Assembly (NCBI GenBank): GCA_019245575.1
Contig: JAFARE010000040.1
Span: 33,607 to 97,606 of the forward strand
DNA length: 64,000 nt
Source of the DNA: Candidatus Dormiibacterota bacterium
GTDB taxonomy: Bacteria; Chloroflexota; Dormibacteria; Aeolococcales; Aeolococcaceae
Direction: 5' to 3'
Shown: positions 24,052 through 31,539 of the stretch, piece by piece
Position numbering within the stretch: position 1 is the stretch's first letter
Layout: every line of letters begins with the position of its first letter
Made by a program: the position numbers and the translations under genes
Notes under the pieces: model-generated
The model's database searches: none
Told to the model about the DNA's origin: nothing
Seen by the model: only the letters and a program-made list of their open reading frames with translations

Positions 24052-24092
24052 GCAAGTAGATATCTCATCTCCGGCCCCACGGATATACTTGC
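24052..24092 (+). promoter_or_regulatory. VapBC operator and leaderless promoter
   Basis: Half-sites GCAAGTAGATATC (24052-24064) and GATATACTTGC (24082-24092) form an imperfect inverted repeat (GCAAGTA-TATC arms, two extra bases on the left). The right arm contains the -10 hexamer TATACT (24084-24089), seven bases before the antitoxin GTG at 24097. Antitoxin binding here would block its own promoter. Confidence 0.65.
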
Positions 24093-24096
24093 AGGT

Positions 24097-24303
24097 GTGC
24101 GAAAGACATCCGTGGCCATCGACGAAGGGCTGGCGCGCCAGGCGGGTGAGCTGCTGGGCACCTGCACTCTCAAGGAAACCATCGATAGCGCTCTGAGAGA
24201 GGTTGTCGCCGCCGACGCACGCCGCCGGTTTGTGGACCGGCTTCGCGACATGAGGGGTATGGACCTCGACCAGCCGGACGTTATGGCCGGCGCGTGGCGC
24301 TGA
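24097..24303 (+). CDS. VapB-family antitoxin
   Basis: A 68-residue ribbon-helix-helix antitoxin: KTSVAIDEGLARQAGELLG, TLKETIDSALREVV, then the toxin-binding tail RLRDMRGMDLDQPDVM, the typical VapB end. The GTG at 24097 is placed seven bases after a TATACT hexamer with no room for a ribosome binding site, so translation is probably leaderless. The 3' end overlaps the toxin start by ten bases. The inverted repeat just upstream is its likely operator. Confidence 0.88.
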   Translation: MRKTSVAIDEGLARQAGELLGTCTLKETIDSALREVVAADARRRFVDRLRDMRGMDLDQPDVMAGAWR

Positions 24304-24707
24304 GAGCCACCCACCTCGCCGATACCAGCGCCCTCGCACGGCGGCAGCACCCAGCGTTCGCGACAGTGTTGGAACCGCTGCTGCTCGAAGGGCGAGTGGC
24401 GACGTGCTCGCTCATAGATCTGGAACTCCTGTACAGCGCACGTGGAAAGCGTGACTTTGAAGAGATTGCAAACGAACGCGCGGGCTTCGAACGAGCTCCA
24501 ATCCTTCAAGCGGACTTCGACCGCGCCGTCCACGTGATGTCGGAGCTGGCCGCGACAAGCCGCCACCGGATCGCGCTACCAGACCTGATAATCGCCGCCG
24601 TGGCTGAACGCGTTGGGCTGATCGTGCTTCATGAAGACGCCGACTTCGAGCGCATCGCGAGGGTCACGGGACAGCCGACACAACGGCTCACCACAGGCGG
24701 GAAGTGA
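24294..24707 (+). CDS. PIN-domain toxin, VapC family
   Basis: A 137-residue PIN ribonuclease with the complete acidic set: HLADTSALARR, LIDLELLYSA, ALPDLIIAAVAE and LHEDADFERIA. The GTG start at 24294 overlaps the antitoxin stop by ten bases. The stop overlaps the GTG start of the tyrosyl-tRNA synthetase gene (GTGA), so the toxin-antitoxin pair and tyrS could be read from one transcript. The RNA target is unknown. VapC toxins commonly cut tRNAs or rRNA. Confidence 0.9.
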   Translation: MALRATHLADTSALARRQHPAFATVLEPLLLEGRVATCSLIDLELLYSARGKRDFEEIANERAGFERAPILQADFDRAVHVMSELAATSRHRIALPDLIIAAVAERVGLIVLHEDADFERIARVTGQPTQRLTTGGK

Positions 24708-25834
24708 GCACCGACGAACGTCTCGCGCTGATCGAGCGCAACACGGCGGAGATCCTCGGACGCGACGAGCTCCGCACGCTGCTCGACTCGGGGATGCCGC
24801 TGCAGCACTACATCGGCTTCGAGATCTCGGGGAGGGCGCACCTCGGCACCGGCCTCGTGAGCATGGCGAAGGTGCGCGACCTCACCGAGGCGGGCGTGCA
24901 GTGCCGCGTATGGCTTGCCGACTGGCACACGTGGATCAACGACAAGCTGGGCGGCGACCGCGAGGTCATCCGGCGCATCGCCACCGGGTATTTCGCGGAG
25001 GCGATGCGCGCCTCGCTGCTCTGCGTGGGCGGCGACCCGAGCACGCTCGAGTTCGTGCTGGCCAGCGACCTGTACGACGAGCTGCCCGACTACTGGGCCT
25101 GCGTCATCGACGTCAGCAAGAACACGACGCTGGCGCGCATGCAGCGCAGCATCAGCATCCTGGGCCGGCAGGAGGGCGAGAGCGTCGACTTCGCCAAGCT
25201 CATCTACCCGGCGATGCAGGCGGCCGACATCTTCGCCCAGAAGGTGCACATCGCCCACGCCGGCATGGACCAGCGCAAGGCGCACGTCATCGCGCGCGAC
25301 GTCGCGACGCACCTGCGCATCAACCCGCTGCGCGGGCCCGGCGACGCGGTGATCAAGCCCACGGCGCTGCACCATCCGCTGCTGCTCGGCCTGCGCCGGC
25401 CGCCGGTGTGGCCCGTGCCCGAGGAATCCGCGCGCGACGTCTACGCCGCGATGAAGATGAGCAAGTCCGATCCCCACTCCGCGGTGTTCGTGCACGACTC
25501 GCCCGACGAGATCCGCGACAAGATCCGCCGCGCGTTCTGCCCGCCGCAGGCCGTCGAGTTCAACCCGGTTTTGGACTGGATCGACAAAATCGTGTTCCGC
25601 ATCGCAGGTGGTCCGCTGGAGGTGGCGCGCTCGGCCGAGAACGGTGGGCCGGCGGCGTTCACCGCGTACGAGGAGGTGGCGGACGCGTACGCCTCGGGTG
25701 CGCTGCACCCCATGGACGCCAAGGCCGCGCTCTCCGAACGGCTCATCACACTCCTCGAGCCCGCGCGCGCGCATTTCGCCCGGCCCGAGATCCGCGCCAC
25801 CCTCGACGAACTGGAGCGCGCCGAGGCCGCGTAG
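24704..25834 (+). CDS. tyrS: Tyrosyl-tRNA synthetase, archaeal/eukaryotic type
   Basis: A 376-residue class I synthetase charging tRNA-Tyr. The HIGH-equivalent motif is HLGTG (46-50, after EISGRA). The KMSKS motif is present at 251-255 (MKMSKSDPHSA). Sequence landmarks (LLADWHTWINDKLGGD-like segment, ILGRQEGESVDF, HAGMDQRKAHVIAR) are those of archaeal TyrRS, and the length lacks the S4 domain of typical bacterial enzymes. The GTG start overlaps the VapC stop by four bases. The transcriptional link to a toxin pair is unusual, and horizontal origin is likely. Confidence 0.92.
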   Translation: MSTDERLALIERNTAEILGRDELRTLLDSGMPLQHYIGFEISGRAHLGTGLVSMAKVRDLTEAGVQCRVWLADWHTWINDKLGGDREVIRRIATGYFAEAMRASLLCVGGDPSTLEFVLASDLYDELPDYWACVIDVSKNTTLARMQRSISILGRQEGESVDFAKLIYPAMQAADIFAQKVHIAHAGMDQRKAHVIARDVATHLRINPLRGPGDAVIKPTALHHPLLLGLRRPPVWPVPEESARDVYAAMKMSKSDPHSAVFVHDSPDEIRDKIRRAFCPPQAVEFNPVLDWIDKIVFRIAGGPLEVARSAENGGPAAFTAYEEVADAYASGALHPMDAKAALSERLITLLEPARAHFARPEIRATLDELERAEAA

Positions 25835-25950
25835 CTGCCGGCGCACTGGACCGGCTCGCCACGAATGAATCATGGGTGAGCCGATGGATCTCACCAACGA
25901 ATCTCTCTTCATCTCCGTTATGCAGCAAGGGATTTTGTCCGTCTAGCCGG

Positions 25951-25979
25951 TTGAATTGCGAACACTTGTTCGCTACAAT
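25951..25979 (+). promoter_or_regulatory. Sigma70-type promoter of HNH endonuclease gene
   Basis: TTGAAT (25951-25956) and TACAAT (25974-25979) are separated by exactly 17 bases. The expected transcription start lies at or next to GTG 25986, implying a leaderless mRNA. Confidence 0.75.
25959..25972 (+). promoter_or_regulatory. LexA/SOS box
   Basis: The perfect palindrome-type element CGAAC-ACTT-GTTCG (GAAC-N4-GTTC core) fits the LexA site of Gram-positive and actinobacterial genomes and fills the spacer between -35 and -10. LexA bound here would block RNA polymerase. No other perfect copy was noticed in the window. Confidence 0.75.
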
Positions 25980-25985
25980 TGCATC

Positions 25986-27263
25986 GTGTTCGAGAGCCGA
26001 TCGCTGTACGAGCCGCGCCAAGGAAGGATGCTTCGCGTTGAGGTGGCACAGGAGATTCTCGAGCTCGCAACTGCTGTCGATAAGTTCCGTGCAGGACCCG
26101 GCCCGGAGCGTCATCCAATCGAGGTGGGCAATGACCTCCGGCATCTTCGCCACCTCATCGACCTGCTCGAGATGGACTTCGCGCAGCGTGCGGCCGCTTG
26201 GGCGTCAACCGACCAGTACGAACGCGAGGGCTCGGCCAGTCCAGCTGATTGGATTCGCCACGAATGCCACCTGCCGAGAACGGCGGCTGATGCCTCGATC
26301 GCGGCCGGCGAGCAGCGCGGCAATCTTGCGGAGAGTGAGCGCGCGGTTGAGGCGGGCCGCATCGGCTTCGCGCATTTCGCGCTCATGGCCAAGACGGCCC
26401 GGGCACTGAGCGAGTCGCCGACCGCTGCGCCTTTCGCAGAGGCGCCACTCCTCCAGCAAGCGCTCTCTCACAGCGTGGGCCGATTCCGACACGACTGCGC
26501 TCACGCGCGGCATGCCGCCGACGCCAAGGGCGCGCTGGCCGAGCACGTCGAGCTCGTCGAGGCGCGAAGCCTGGAGCTCCAAACCCGCGAGGACGGGGCC
26601 ATGTTCTTGCGCGGCTTCCTTGATTCAGTCGGCGGGGCCACGCTGCGCACCGCGCTCGAGCCGCTCGCGCGCTTCTCAGGCGCGGACGACAGGCGGCCGC
26701 GCGACCAGCGCCTCGCGGACGCGCTGGTGGAGCTGTCCAGCCACGTGCTGGACAAGGGAGTCCTGCCAGCCACACAAGGGGTGCGCACGCATCTTCAGCT
26801 GACCGCGTCCGTCGAGACGCTCGCCGGCACGGCTGGCGCGCCTGCGGGTGAGCTCGAACACTCGACGCCGATTCCCGCTGCGACGGCGCAGCGCCTCGCT
26901 TGCGATTCCGGCGTCACCCGCGTGCTGCTCGACGCGAAGTCGGTACCGATCGATGTCAGCCGAGAGCGTCGGTTGCCCGGACCGTCGACACGACGCGCCC
27001 TCGCGGTTCGCGACCGCGGTTGCACATGGCCGGGCTGCGACCGCACCGTGCGATGGACGTCAGCGCATCACATCGTGCACTGGGCGCACGGCGGCAAGAC
27101 AGATCTGCAGAACTTGGTGTTGCTTTGCCACCGCCATCACTGGATGGTTCACGAAGGCGGCTGGCAACTGGCTCGGGCACCGGACGGCCGGGTGCTCAAG
27201 GTTCCCTCCCTCCCAGACCGCGCGCCGTCAGCACGTGCGCCGGATCAACCGGCGGTCGCATAA
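25986..27263 (+). CDS. DUF222/HNH endonuclease (13E12-repeat family)
   Basis: About 425 residues. A helical DUF222 region occupies roughly 10-300. The C-terminal HNH nuclease domain reads RDRGCTWPGCDR, then WTSAHHIVHWAHGGKTDLQNLVLLCHRHH in adjoining segments, with two CxxC-type zinc ligands and the metal-binding His residues. Such proteins are repeated in actinobacterial genomes, and in Mycobacterium tuberculosis several 13E12 members are LexA-regulated. GTG 25986 is chosen because the earlier in-frame start at 25956 lies inside the promoter. ATG 26028 is an alternative. The SOS box predicts damage induction. Confidence 0.9.
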   Translation: MFESRSLYEPRQGRMLRVEVAQEILELATAVDKFRAGPGPERHPIEVGNDLRHLRHLIDLLEMDFAQRAAAWASTDQYEREGSASPADWIRHECHLPRTAADASIAAGEQRGNLAESERAVEAGRIGFAHFALMAKTARALSESPTAAPFAEAPLLQQALSHSVGRFRHDCAHARHAADAKGALAEHVELVEARSLELQTREDGAMFLRGFLDSVGGATLRTALEPLARFSGADDRRPRDQRLADALVELSSHVLDKGVLPATQGVRTHLQLTASVETLAGTAGAPAGELEHSTPIPAATAQRLACDSGVTRVLLDAKSVPIDVSRERRLPGPSTRRALAVRDRGCTWPGCDRTVRWTSAHHIVHWAHGGKTDLQNLVLLCHRHHWMVHEGGWQLARAPDGRVLKVPSLPDRAPSARAPDQPAVA

Positions 27264-27384
27264 GCCTCAGCCGATCACTAGCCTGGCCACGCTGCGCTGC
27301 GGATCAATACACCGCCCTTCCAGGACCCGGGTACTCAGACTGTCGCGTGACCGACGCTGGTGAGACCTTGCTGGCCTGCCGAGG

Positions 27385-27627
27385 TCAGGTGTCTCCGCCG
27401 CCGCCGGGTTGGTTTCTCGAGCGGTCCAACTCCGCCGCCTTGCGAACCGCCCGCGCGAAGTGAGCTTCGCCGCTGCCCAGCGCAGCGACGCCGAAGCTGA
27501 AATTACCCAACGTCGCCAGACCCGCCGCAAAGCGGACAACCCACCACGCTTTCCGAGCGCCTCCCCGCTGGTCGCAGAACTCGTCCTTGACCCGTTCACG
27601 CCATGTCGGGAGTTTCGCGGCGCTCAT
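27385..27627 (-). CDS. Small hypothetical protein with one hydrophobic segment
   Basis: An 80-residue product beginning MSAAKLPTWRERVKDEFCDQ, with a central hydrophobic stretch (AWWVVRFAAGLATLGNFSFGVAAL) that could span a membrane once, and a Gly-rich end. An upstream ATG adds six residues. No homologous family is recognised, and the frame competes with longer shadow frames of low quality. It lies in a gap between the convergent HNH gene and the unknown small genes that follow. Confidence is moderate because the only support is composition and a plausible start. Confidence 0.45.
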   Translation of the reverse strand: MSAAKLPTWRERVKDEFCDQRGGARKAWWVVRFAAGLATLGNFSFGVAALGSGEAHFARAVRKAAELDRSRNQPGGGGDT

Positions 27628-27661
27628 GCGTCGATTGTCAGCCATTGCTCGCCTGGCTCAA

Positions 27662-27685
27662 GGGTGATTGGCGGATCCTGGCCTG
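27662..27685 (+). repeat. Intergenic 24-bp repeat, copy 1
   Basis: GGGTGATTGGCGGATCCTGG then CCTG. It differs from copy 3 at three positions and lies between two minus-strand small genes. Copies occur at 28728 and 29047. Confidence 0.55.
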
Positions 27686-27697
27686 ATGGGAGTCCGC

Positions 27698-28135
27698 CTA
27701 CCTCGGAGGCGCTGTATTCGCGCCCAACCTTGCGAACTCAGGCTCGTCCGCCGTCGTCAAGACGAACAGGGCGTCAGAACCGTGGTGAGCCGCAAGAACC
27801 CCGATCTTCTCTTCGCTAAGAGCCGCGGCCCGATTGACAAATGCGAGCCAGCTCTCCCCGGGATTTGGCTTGGCTGCCCACACGTCGCCGCCGAACCTAG
27901 GACCGGCCGGGCCGCGCAACCAAACGTCGCCGCCGAGTACGGCGTGCCCCGCTGCAGCCAGCGCACGGACGGCGGCCAGAGCTGATGGCTTGGCAAAGCC
28001 GACCTCCGCCACGTGCTGCGCCCGCAGGTCGACGGCCTCCTTCTGAAGCGTTTCGTTCAGGAGAGCTAAGAATTTCGGCAGGCTAAGGGGCCTTCTGGGT
28101 GGCGGTGCTCCGGGCGGCAACCAGTCGCTGTTCAC
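27698..28135 (-). CDS. Putative immunity protein (Imm40-like)
   Basis: A 145-residue soluble protein. The segment VAEVGFAKPSALAAVRALAAAGHAVLGGDVW in adjoining parts, followed by GESWLAFVNRA, resembles the polymorphic-toxin immunity family Imm40 (an ILGGDVY-like strand and a GExWxxYV helix). No toxin gene is recognised in the neighbourhood, so it may be an orphan immunity gene. The N-terminal 25 residues are Pro-rich and could be untranslated, with a later start near PKFLALLNE. Family assignment is tentative. Confidence 0.55.
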   Translation of the reverse strand: MNSDWLPPGAPPPRRPLSLPKFLALLNETLQKEAVDLRAQHVAEVGFAKPSALAAVRALAAAGHAVLGGDVWLRGPAGPRFGGDVWAAKPNPGESWLAFVNRAAALSEEKIGVLAAHHGSDALFVLTTADEPEFARLGANTAPPR

Positions 28136-28213
28136 CGTCCGATTCTCGGTGATCGAGTAGATACTGGCGCTTACTGGCGTGAAGCACGGCCGCCTCGTCG
28201 GGTAAGAAACAGC

Positions 28214-28678
28214 TCAGCGAAGGGTCAGCACGCCGCTCCCGAGCCAGTTTCCGAGGGCATCGCACAAGGTCTTCACCTCTGCCGGGCTGCGGAAGTACCA
28301 GCCAGTCGCGCCCAGAACCACGGTGGCTCCGTCGTTGAGCACGGCGCGCACAACGATCCCAGGGGTTTCCCTTCGGGTTCCGTCCACTCGAAACGACGCG
28401 ATCTCAGTTCTCCATATGACGCGGGTGCTAAAGAACTGGCGCACCACTAAGCGGTCGTCGGCAGTGGTCACCGCCAGAGACGCCCACCGCCACGCCACTA
28501 CTGCGAGCACCACCAGCACCCCCAGAGCGACCATCGCCCCAGCCCAGCTGCCGCGGAGTAGCGCCTCTGCACCGAAGATCATCACGAAGATGATCCCGCA
28601 CACCGAGAACCAGGCGGCGATAAACAGTCGAAACCTCGAAGCGAGCCGGATCATTGCGGAGGCCCCGTGAGCGCTCAT
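28214..28678 (-). CDS. PH-domain-like membrane protein
   Basis: A 154-residue protein with two N-terminal membrane helices (FRLFIAAWFSVCGIIFVMIF and AMVALGVLVVLAVVAW). These are followed by a compact beta-rich domain (DDRLVVRQFFSTRVIWRTEIASFRVDG) typical of bacterial PH/YdbT-like membrane proteins of unknown function. ATG 28678 is selected, and an ATG nine codons downstream (MIRLASRF) is also credible. The gene stands among small unknown genes with lower GC than the flanks. Confidence 0.68.
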   Translation of the reverse strand: MSAHGASAMIRLASRFRLFIAAWFSVCGIIFVMIFGAEALLRGSWAGAMVALGVLVVLAVVAWRWASLAVTTADDRLVVRQFFSTRVIWRTEIASFRVDGTRRETPGIVVRAVLNDGATVVLGATGWYFRSPAEVKTLCDALGNWLGSGVLTLR

Positions 28679-28727
28679 GCACTGAGAGTAAGCCGGACCA
28701 GCGATTTCGACAGCCACACTCCGTCAA

Positions 28728-28751
28728 GGGTCATTTACGGATGCTCGCCTG
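28728..28751 (+). repeat. Intergenic 24-bp repeat, copy 2
   Basis: GGGTCATTTACGGATGCTCG then CCTG. It differs from copy 3 at only two positions and lies just beyond the PH-like gene. Confidence 0.6.
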
Positions 28752-28780
28752 CGCCAAACCGCTCCGCCGCGAATCAGCGG

Positions 28781-28963
28781 TCAGCGGCGAGAGCTGAATT
28801 CGCCCCGCCTCGCTGCGATGAATGTCAGTAGGCCAGCGGCCAGGGCAGCCGCGATAGATGCCGCCAACAGCCACCAGAACGTGCTCACTTCGCCCACCGC
28901 GGTCGCAACGACGATCAGCGCGACGACCATTAGGCCAACCAATCCCGCCATTAGACGAAGCAC
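28781..28963 (-). CDS. Small two-helix membrane protein
   Basis: A 60-residue hydrophobic peptide with two helices (MAGLVGLMVVALIVVATAVG and STFWWLLAASIAAALAAGLL) and a basic end (RRGEFSSRR). It resembles many uncharacterised actinobacterial membrane peptides. ATG 28963 has a modest purine-rich leader. It lies between two copies of the 24-bp intergenic repeat. Confidence 0.5.
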   Translation of the reverse strand: MLRLMAGLVGLMVVALIVVATAVGEVSTFWWLLAASIAAALAAGLLTFIAARRGEFSSRR

Positions 28964-29046
28964 TACGCCGGCCCTCTGCCTGCGGGCAAGCCCTGCCCTC
29001 CTGACATCTGTCGGATGCTAACAGGCTGTCGGAGGCTGTTCGTCGG

Positions 29047-29070
29047 GGGTCATTGGCGGATGCTCGCCTG
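29047..29070 (+). repeat. Intergenic 24-bp repeat, copy 3
   Basis: GGGTCATTGGCGGATGCTCG then CCTG. It lies in the gap between the small membrane gene and mscL. Confidence 0.6.
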
Positions 29071-29133
29071 TCCGGCGTCGGCTTCCCTTGTAAGGACGTC
29101 CGCATGCGGTGCCGTAGGCGTGCGCCGCGAACG

Positions 29134-29541
29134 TCACGCCGCCGGCTGCACCTGCGACGTGCAGAAGCTGCAGCGGCGCGCGGCTTTCGGAATGGTGCTG
29201 AGGCATTCGGGGCACTCGCGCGTCGCCACGTCCACCGCGGGCTTGGCGCGCCGTTCCGCCAGCTTGTTCATCGGCAGCACCACCACGAAATAGACCACGG
29301 CGGCGATGGCGAGGAAGGAGATGATCGCGTTGATCACGTCGCCGTAGAGGAAGTGGCTGTTGTTGACGGTGAACGTCAGGCTGCTGAAGTCCGGCTTGCC
29401 CACGATGGCTGCGATGAGCGGCGTCAGCAGGTCCTTGACGATCGCGGTCACAACCGCGGTGAACGCAACGCCGATGACCACGGCGATGGCCAGGTCGATG
29501 ACGTTGCCGCGAAGGATGAAGTCGCGGAACCCCTTGAACAT
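29134..29541 (-). CDS. mscL: Large-conductance mechanosensitive channel MscL with zinc-ribbon tail
   Basis: A 135-residue MscL. The N-terminal MFKGFRDFILRGNVIDLAIAVVIG helix-helix (TM1), the extracellular loop and TM2 (IISFLAIAAVVYFVVVLP) are typical. The channel opens under membrane tension to release solutes during osmotic downshock. The C-terminus carries CPEC and CSFC knuckles (RECPECLSTIPKAARRCSFC), a zinc-ribbon extension absent from the classical E. coli protein, where the bundle ends in charged helices. A possible redox- or metal-dependent gating role is inference. It follows trpS on the same strand. Confidence 0.95.
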   Translation of the reverse strand: MFKGFRDFILRGNVIDLAIAVVIGVAFTAVVTAIVKDLLTPLIAAIVGKPDFSSLTFTVNNSHFLYGDVINAIISFLAIAAVVYFVVVLPMNKLAERRAKPAVDVATRECPECLSTIPKAARRCSFCTSQVQPAA

Positions 29542-29564
29542 CGGCTGTCCTCCGCGCTGCCGGC

Positions 29565-30572
29565 TCAGCGCAAACCCATCGCCACCTGCACCCGCCGCAG
29601 GGTGGCGCCGGCCACGGCCGAAACCCGCTCCGCAGACTCGGCCAGCAGGCGCTGCAGCGCCGCGTCGTCGGAGCGGAGGTCAGCATATTTCGCCTGGATG
29701 GGTTGCAGCGCATCCACCATCGCATCCGTCACCGCGGACTTGAGCGCGCTGTAGGGCTTGCCCTCGAACGCGGCGAGCGCGGCGCGCGAGTCCAGGCCGC
29801 GCAGCGCCGCGTACATGTCGAGCAGGTTGGCCACGCCGGGGCCCACCGGGTCGCGCACCGCGGGCTCGGTGTCCGTCTGGGCCCGCGCCACCTTGCGGCG
29901 GATGACGTCGGGCGGGTCGAGCAGCAGCACAGCGTGGCCGGGCCGCTCGATGGCGATGCTCTTGCTCATCTTCTCCAGCGGAGCGTCGAGGCCCATGACC
30001 CGCGCGCCCACGTCGCGAATCAGGGGCTGCGGCACCTTGACCACGTCGCCGTGCAGCGAGTTGAGCCGCTGCGCCACGTCGCGGGTCAGCTCGATGTGCT
30101 GGCGCTGGTCCTCACCCACGGGCACGTAGTCCGCGTCATAGAGAAGGATGTCCGCCGCCATCAGGTCCGGGTAGACGAACACGCCCGTGCTGATGCGCTC
30201 GCGGCCCTGTGCCTGGCTGCGCGCCTTGAATTGCGTCATGCGCTCTAGCCATCCCATCGGCGTCAAACACTCCACGATCCACGCCAATTCGGCGTGCGCG
30301 GGCACGTGCGACTGCACAAAGATCTCGCACCGCGCGGGATCGAGGCCGCACGCCACGTAGAGAGCGGCCAGCTCGAGCACGTTCGCGCGCAGCTTGGCGG
30401 GATCGGGCAGCACCGTCAGCGCGTGCAGGTCGACGATGCAGAAGTAGTTCTCGAACTCGTCCTGGTCGCGGGCCCAGTTGCGCAGCGCGCCGAGGTAGTT
30501 CCCGATGTGCAGGCTGAAGTCCGGCTGGATGCCGGAGAGCACGCGCGGGCGCGTCTGGGCGGCCGGAGGCAC
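29565..30572 (-). CDS. trpS: Tryptophanyl-tRNA synthetase
   Basis: A 335-residue class I synthetase charging tRNA-Trp. SGIQPDFSLHIGNYLGA contains the HIGH-type motif (HIGN). GEDQRQHIELTRDVAQRLN and EKMSKSIAI follow, all diagnostic of bacterial TrpRS. The GTG at 30572 is chosen because a TATATC hexamer (30587-30582) lies nine bases upstream, which permits a very short or absent leader. The much longer upstream frame is a shadow of the surface-protein genes on the other strand. It overlaps nothing and precedes mscL by 23 bases. Confidence 0.95.
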   Translation of the reverse strand: MPPAAQTRPRVLSGIQPDFSLHIGNYLGALRNWARDQDEFENYFCIVDLHALTVLPDPAKLRANVLELAALYVACGLDPARCEIFVQSHVPAHAELAWIVECLTPMGWLERMTQFKARSQAQGRERISTGVFVYPDLMAADILLYDADYVPVGEDQRQHIELTRDVAQRLNSLHGDVVKVPQPLIRDVGARVMGLDAPLEKMSKSIAIERPGHAVLLLDPPDVIRRKVARAQTDTEPAVRDPVGPGVANLLDMYAALRGLDSRAALAAFEGKPYSALKSAVTDAMVDALQPIQAKYADLRSDDAALQRLLAESAERVSAVAGATLRRVQVAMGLR

Positions 30573-30683
30573 GGCGCCAAAGATATAGGGCGCAAGACTC
30601 CGGTGGCCGCTTTCGTTATTCTTTGCGGAACGGTCGGCGCGTGCCGCCCGACAGGGAAGGCGATAAGGTTCCGGAGGGAGACG

Positions 30684-31532
30684 ATGGGCTCGAACCCAAT
30701 GGCAAGAGCGGTCCTCGCGATTGCCTGCTTGGCCGGCGCGTTGAGCGTCGGCACGGTCAGCCACGTCACGGCCCTTGCGGCGCCGCCGCCGACCGACTGC
30801 AACACGCCAAACGGCACAGGCGGCACCGGCATCCTGGAGCAGAGCGCAACCGGGAACCTCACCAAGGCGCTGACCAACACGACCCATGGCTCGGGCAGCA
30901 CCACCTACTTCTTCACCCTGACCACCACGCGTCCCACCACCAGCGACAGCGGCTCGGGCTCGACCGTGAGCTACACGGCGAACACGCTGACCGACACCTC
31001 CAAGAGCTGGACCGCGAACCAGTGGGCCAACGCGACGGTGGTGGCCGGCGGCACGACGCAGGCGACCGTGGCGAGCAACACGAGCAACACGCTCACGCTC
31101 ACGGCCAACTGGAGCTCGCAGCCGGCGAACGGCACCGCGTACACGATCAGCTTCTTCAAGGAGCTGACCGACTGCGCGTGGGACGTCACGCAGGGGGGCA
31201 GCGCCGCCACGGCCAACTACGCCAGCCAGCAGAACAGCGCCACCTTCAACAGCAGCGGCCAGCTGGGCATCTCGCTGACCGTGAACCAGAACGACGCAAT
31301 CTGCGACCGGGTGGAGCTCAAGGGCACCACGTCCTCGGGCACGCCGTTCGCCGATTACAGCAACCTCGTGGGCTCGCCCAGCGGCACGAACTGCACGCTG
31401 CCGGCGAACACGCCCGAGGCGCCCAGCGCAGCGCTCATCGGATTGATCGGCACCGGCGGCGCCCTTGGGGCAATCCTCTGGGCGCGGCGGCGCCGCAACG
31501 ACGGCGGCACGGCAGCGCCGGCGGCTTCGTGA
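30684..31532 (+). CDS. Secreted surface protein with PEAP-type C-terminal sorting tail (paralogue 1)
   Basis: A 282-residue protein starting at ATG 30684 after GGAGGGAG. It has a signal peptide (AVLAIACLAGALSVG...ALAA) and a Ser/Thr-rich beta domain with TSDSGSG and TLTDTSKSWTANQWANATV repeats and few charged residues. The C-terminal tail is NTPEAPSAALIGLIGTGG, then a membrane helix and RRRR. That tail (x-PE-x-P, helix, basic cluster) is shared with three other surface proteins here and looks like an exosortase signal. The internal motif SKSW-x-x-NQW recurs in many extracellular proteins. The next gene is its tandem paralogue. Confidence 0.82.
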   Translation: MGSNPMARAVLAIACLAGALSVGTVSHVTALAAPPPTDCNTPNGTGGTGILEQSATGNLTKALTNTTHGSGSTTYFFTLTTTRPTTSDSGSGSTVSYTANTLTDTSKSWTANQWANATVVAGGTTQATVASNTSNTLTLTANWSSQPANGTAYTISFFKELTDCAWDVTQGGSAATANYASQQNSATFNSSGQLGISLTVNQNDAICDRVELKGTTSSGTPFADYSNLVGSPSGTNCTLPANTPEAPSAALIGLIGTGGALGAILWARRRRNDGGTAAPAAS

Positions 31533-31539
31533 GGGAGGG

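Noticed and set aside
30676..30706. tRNA-like T-arm (GGGTTCGAGCCC on the minus strand)
   Set aside because: The surrounding bases do not pair as a tRNA, and the segment is the start of the surface-protein gene.
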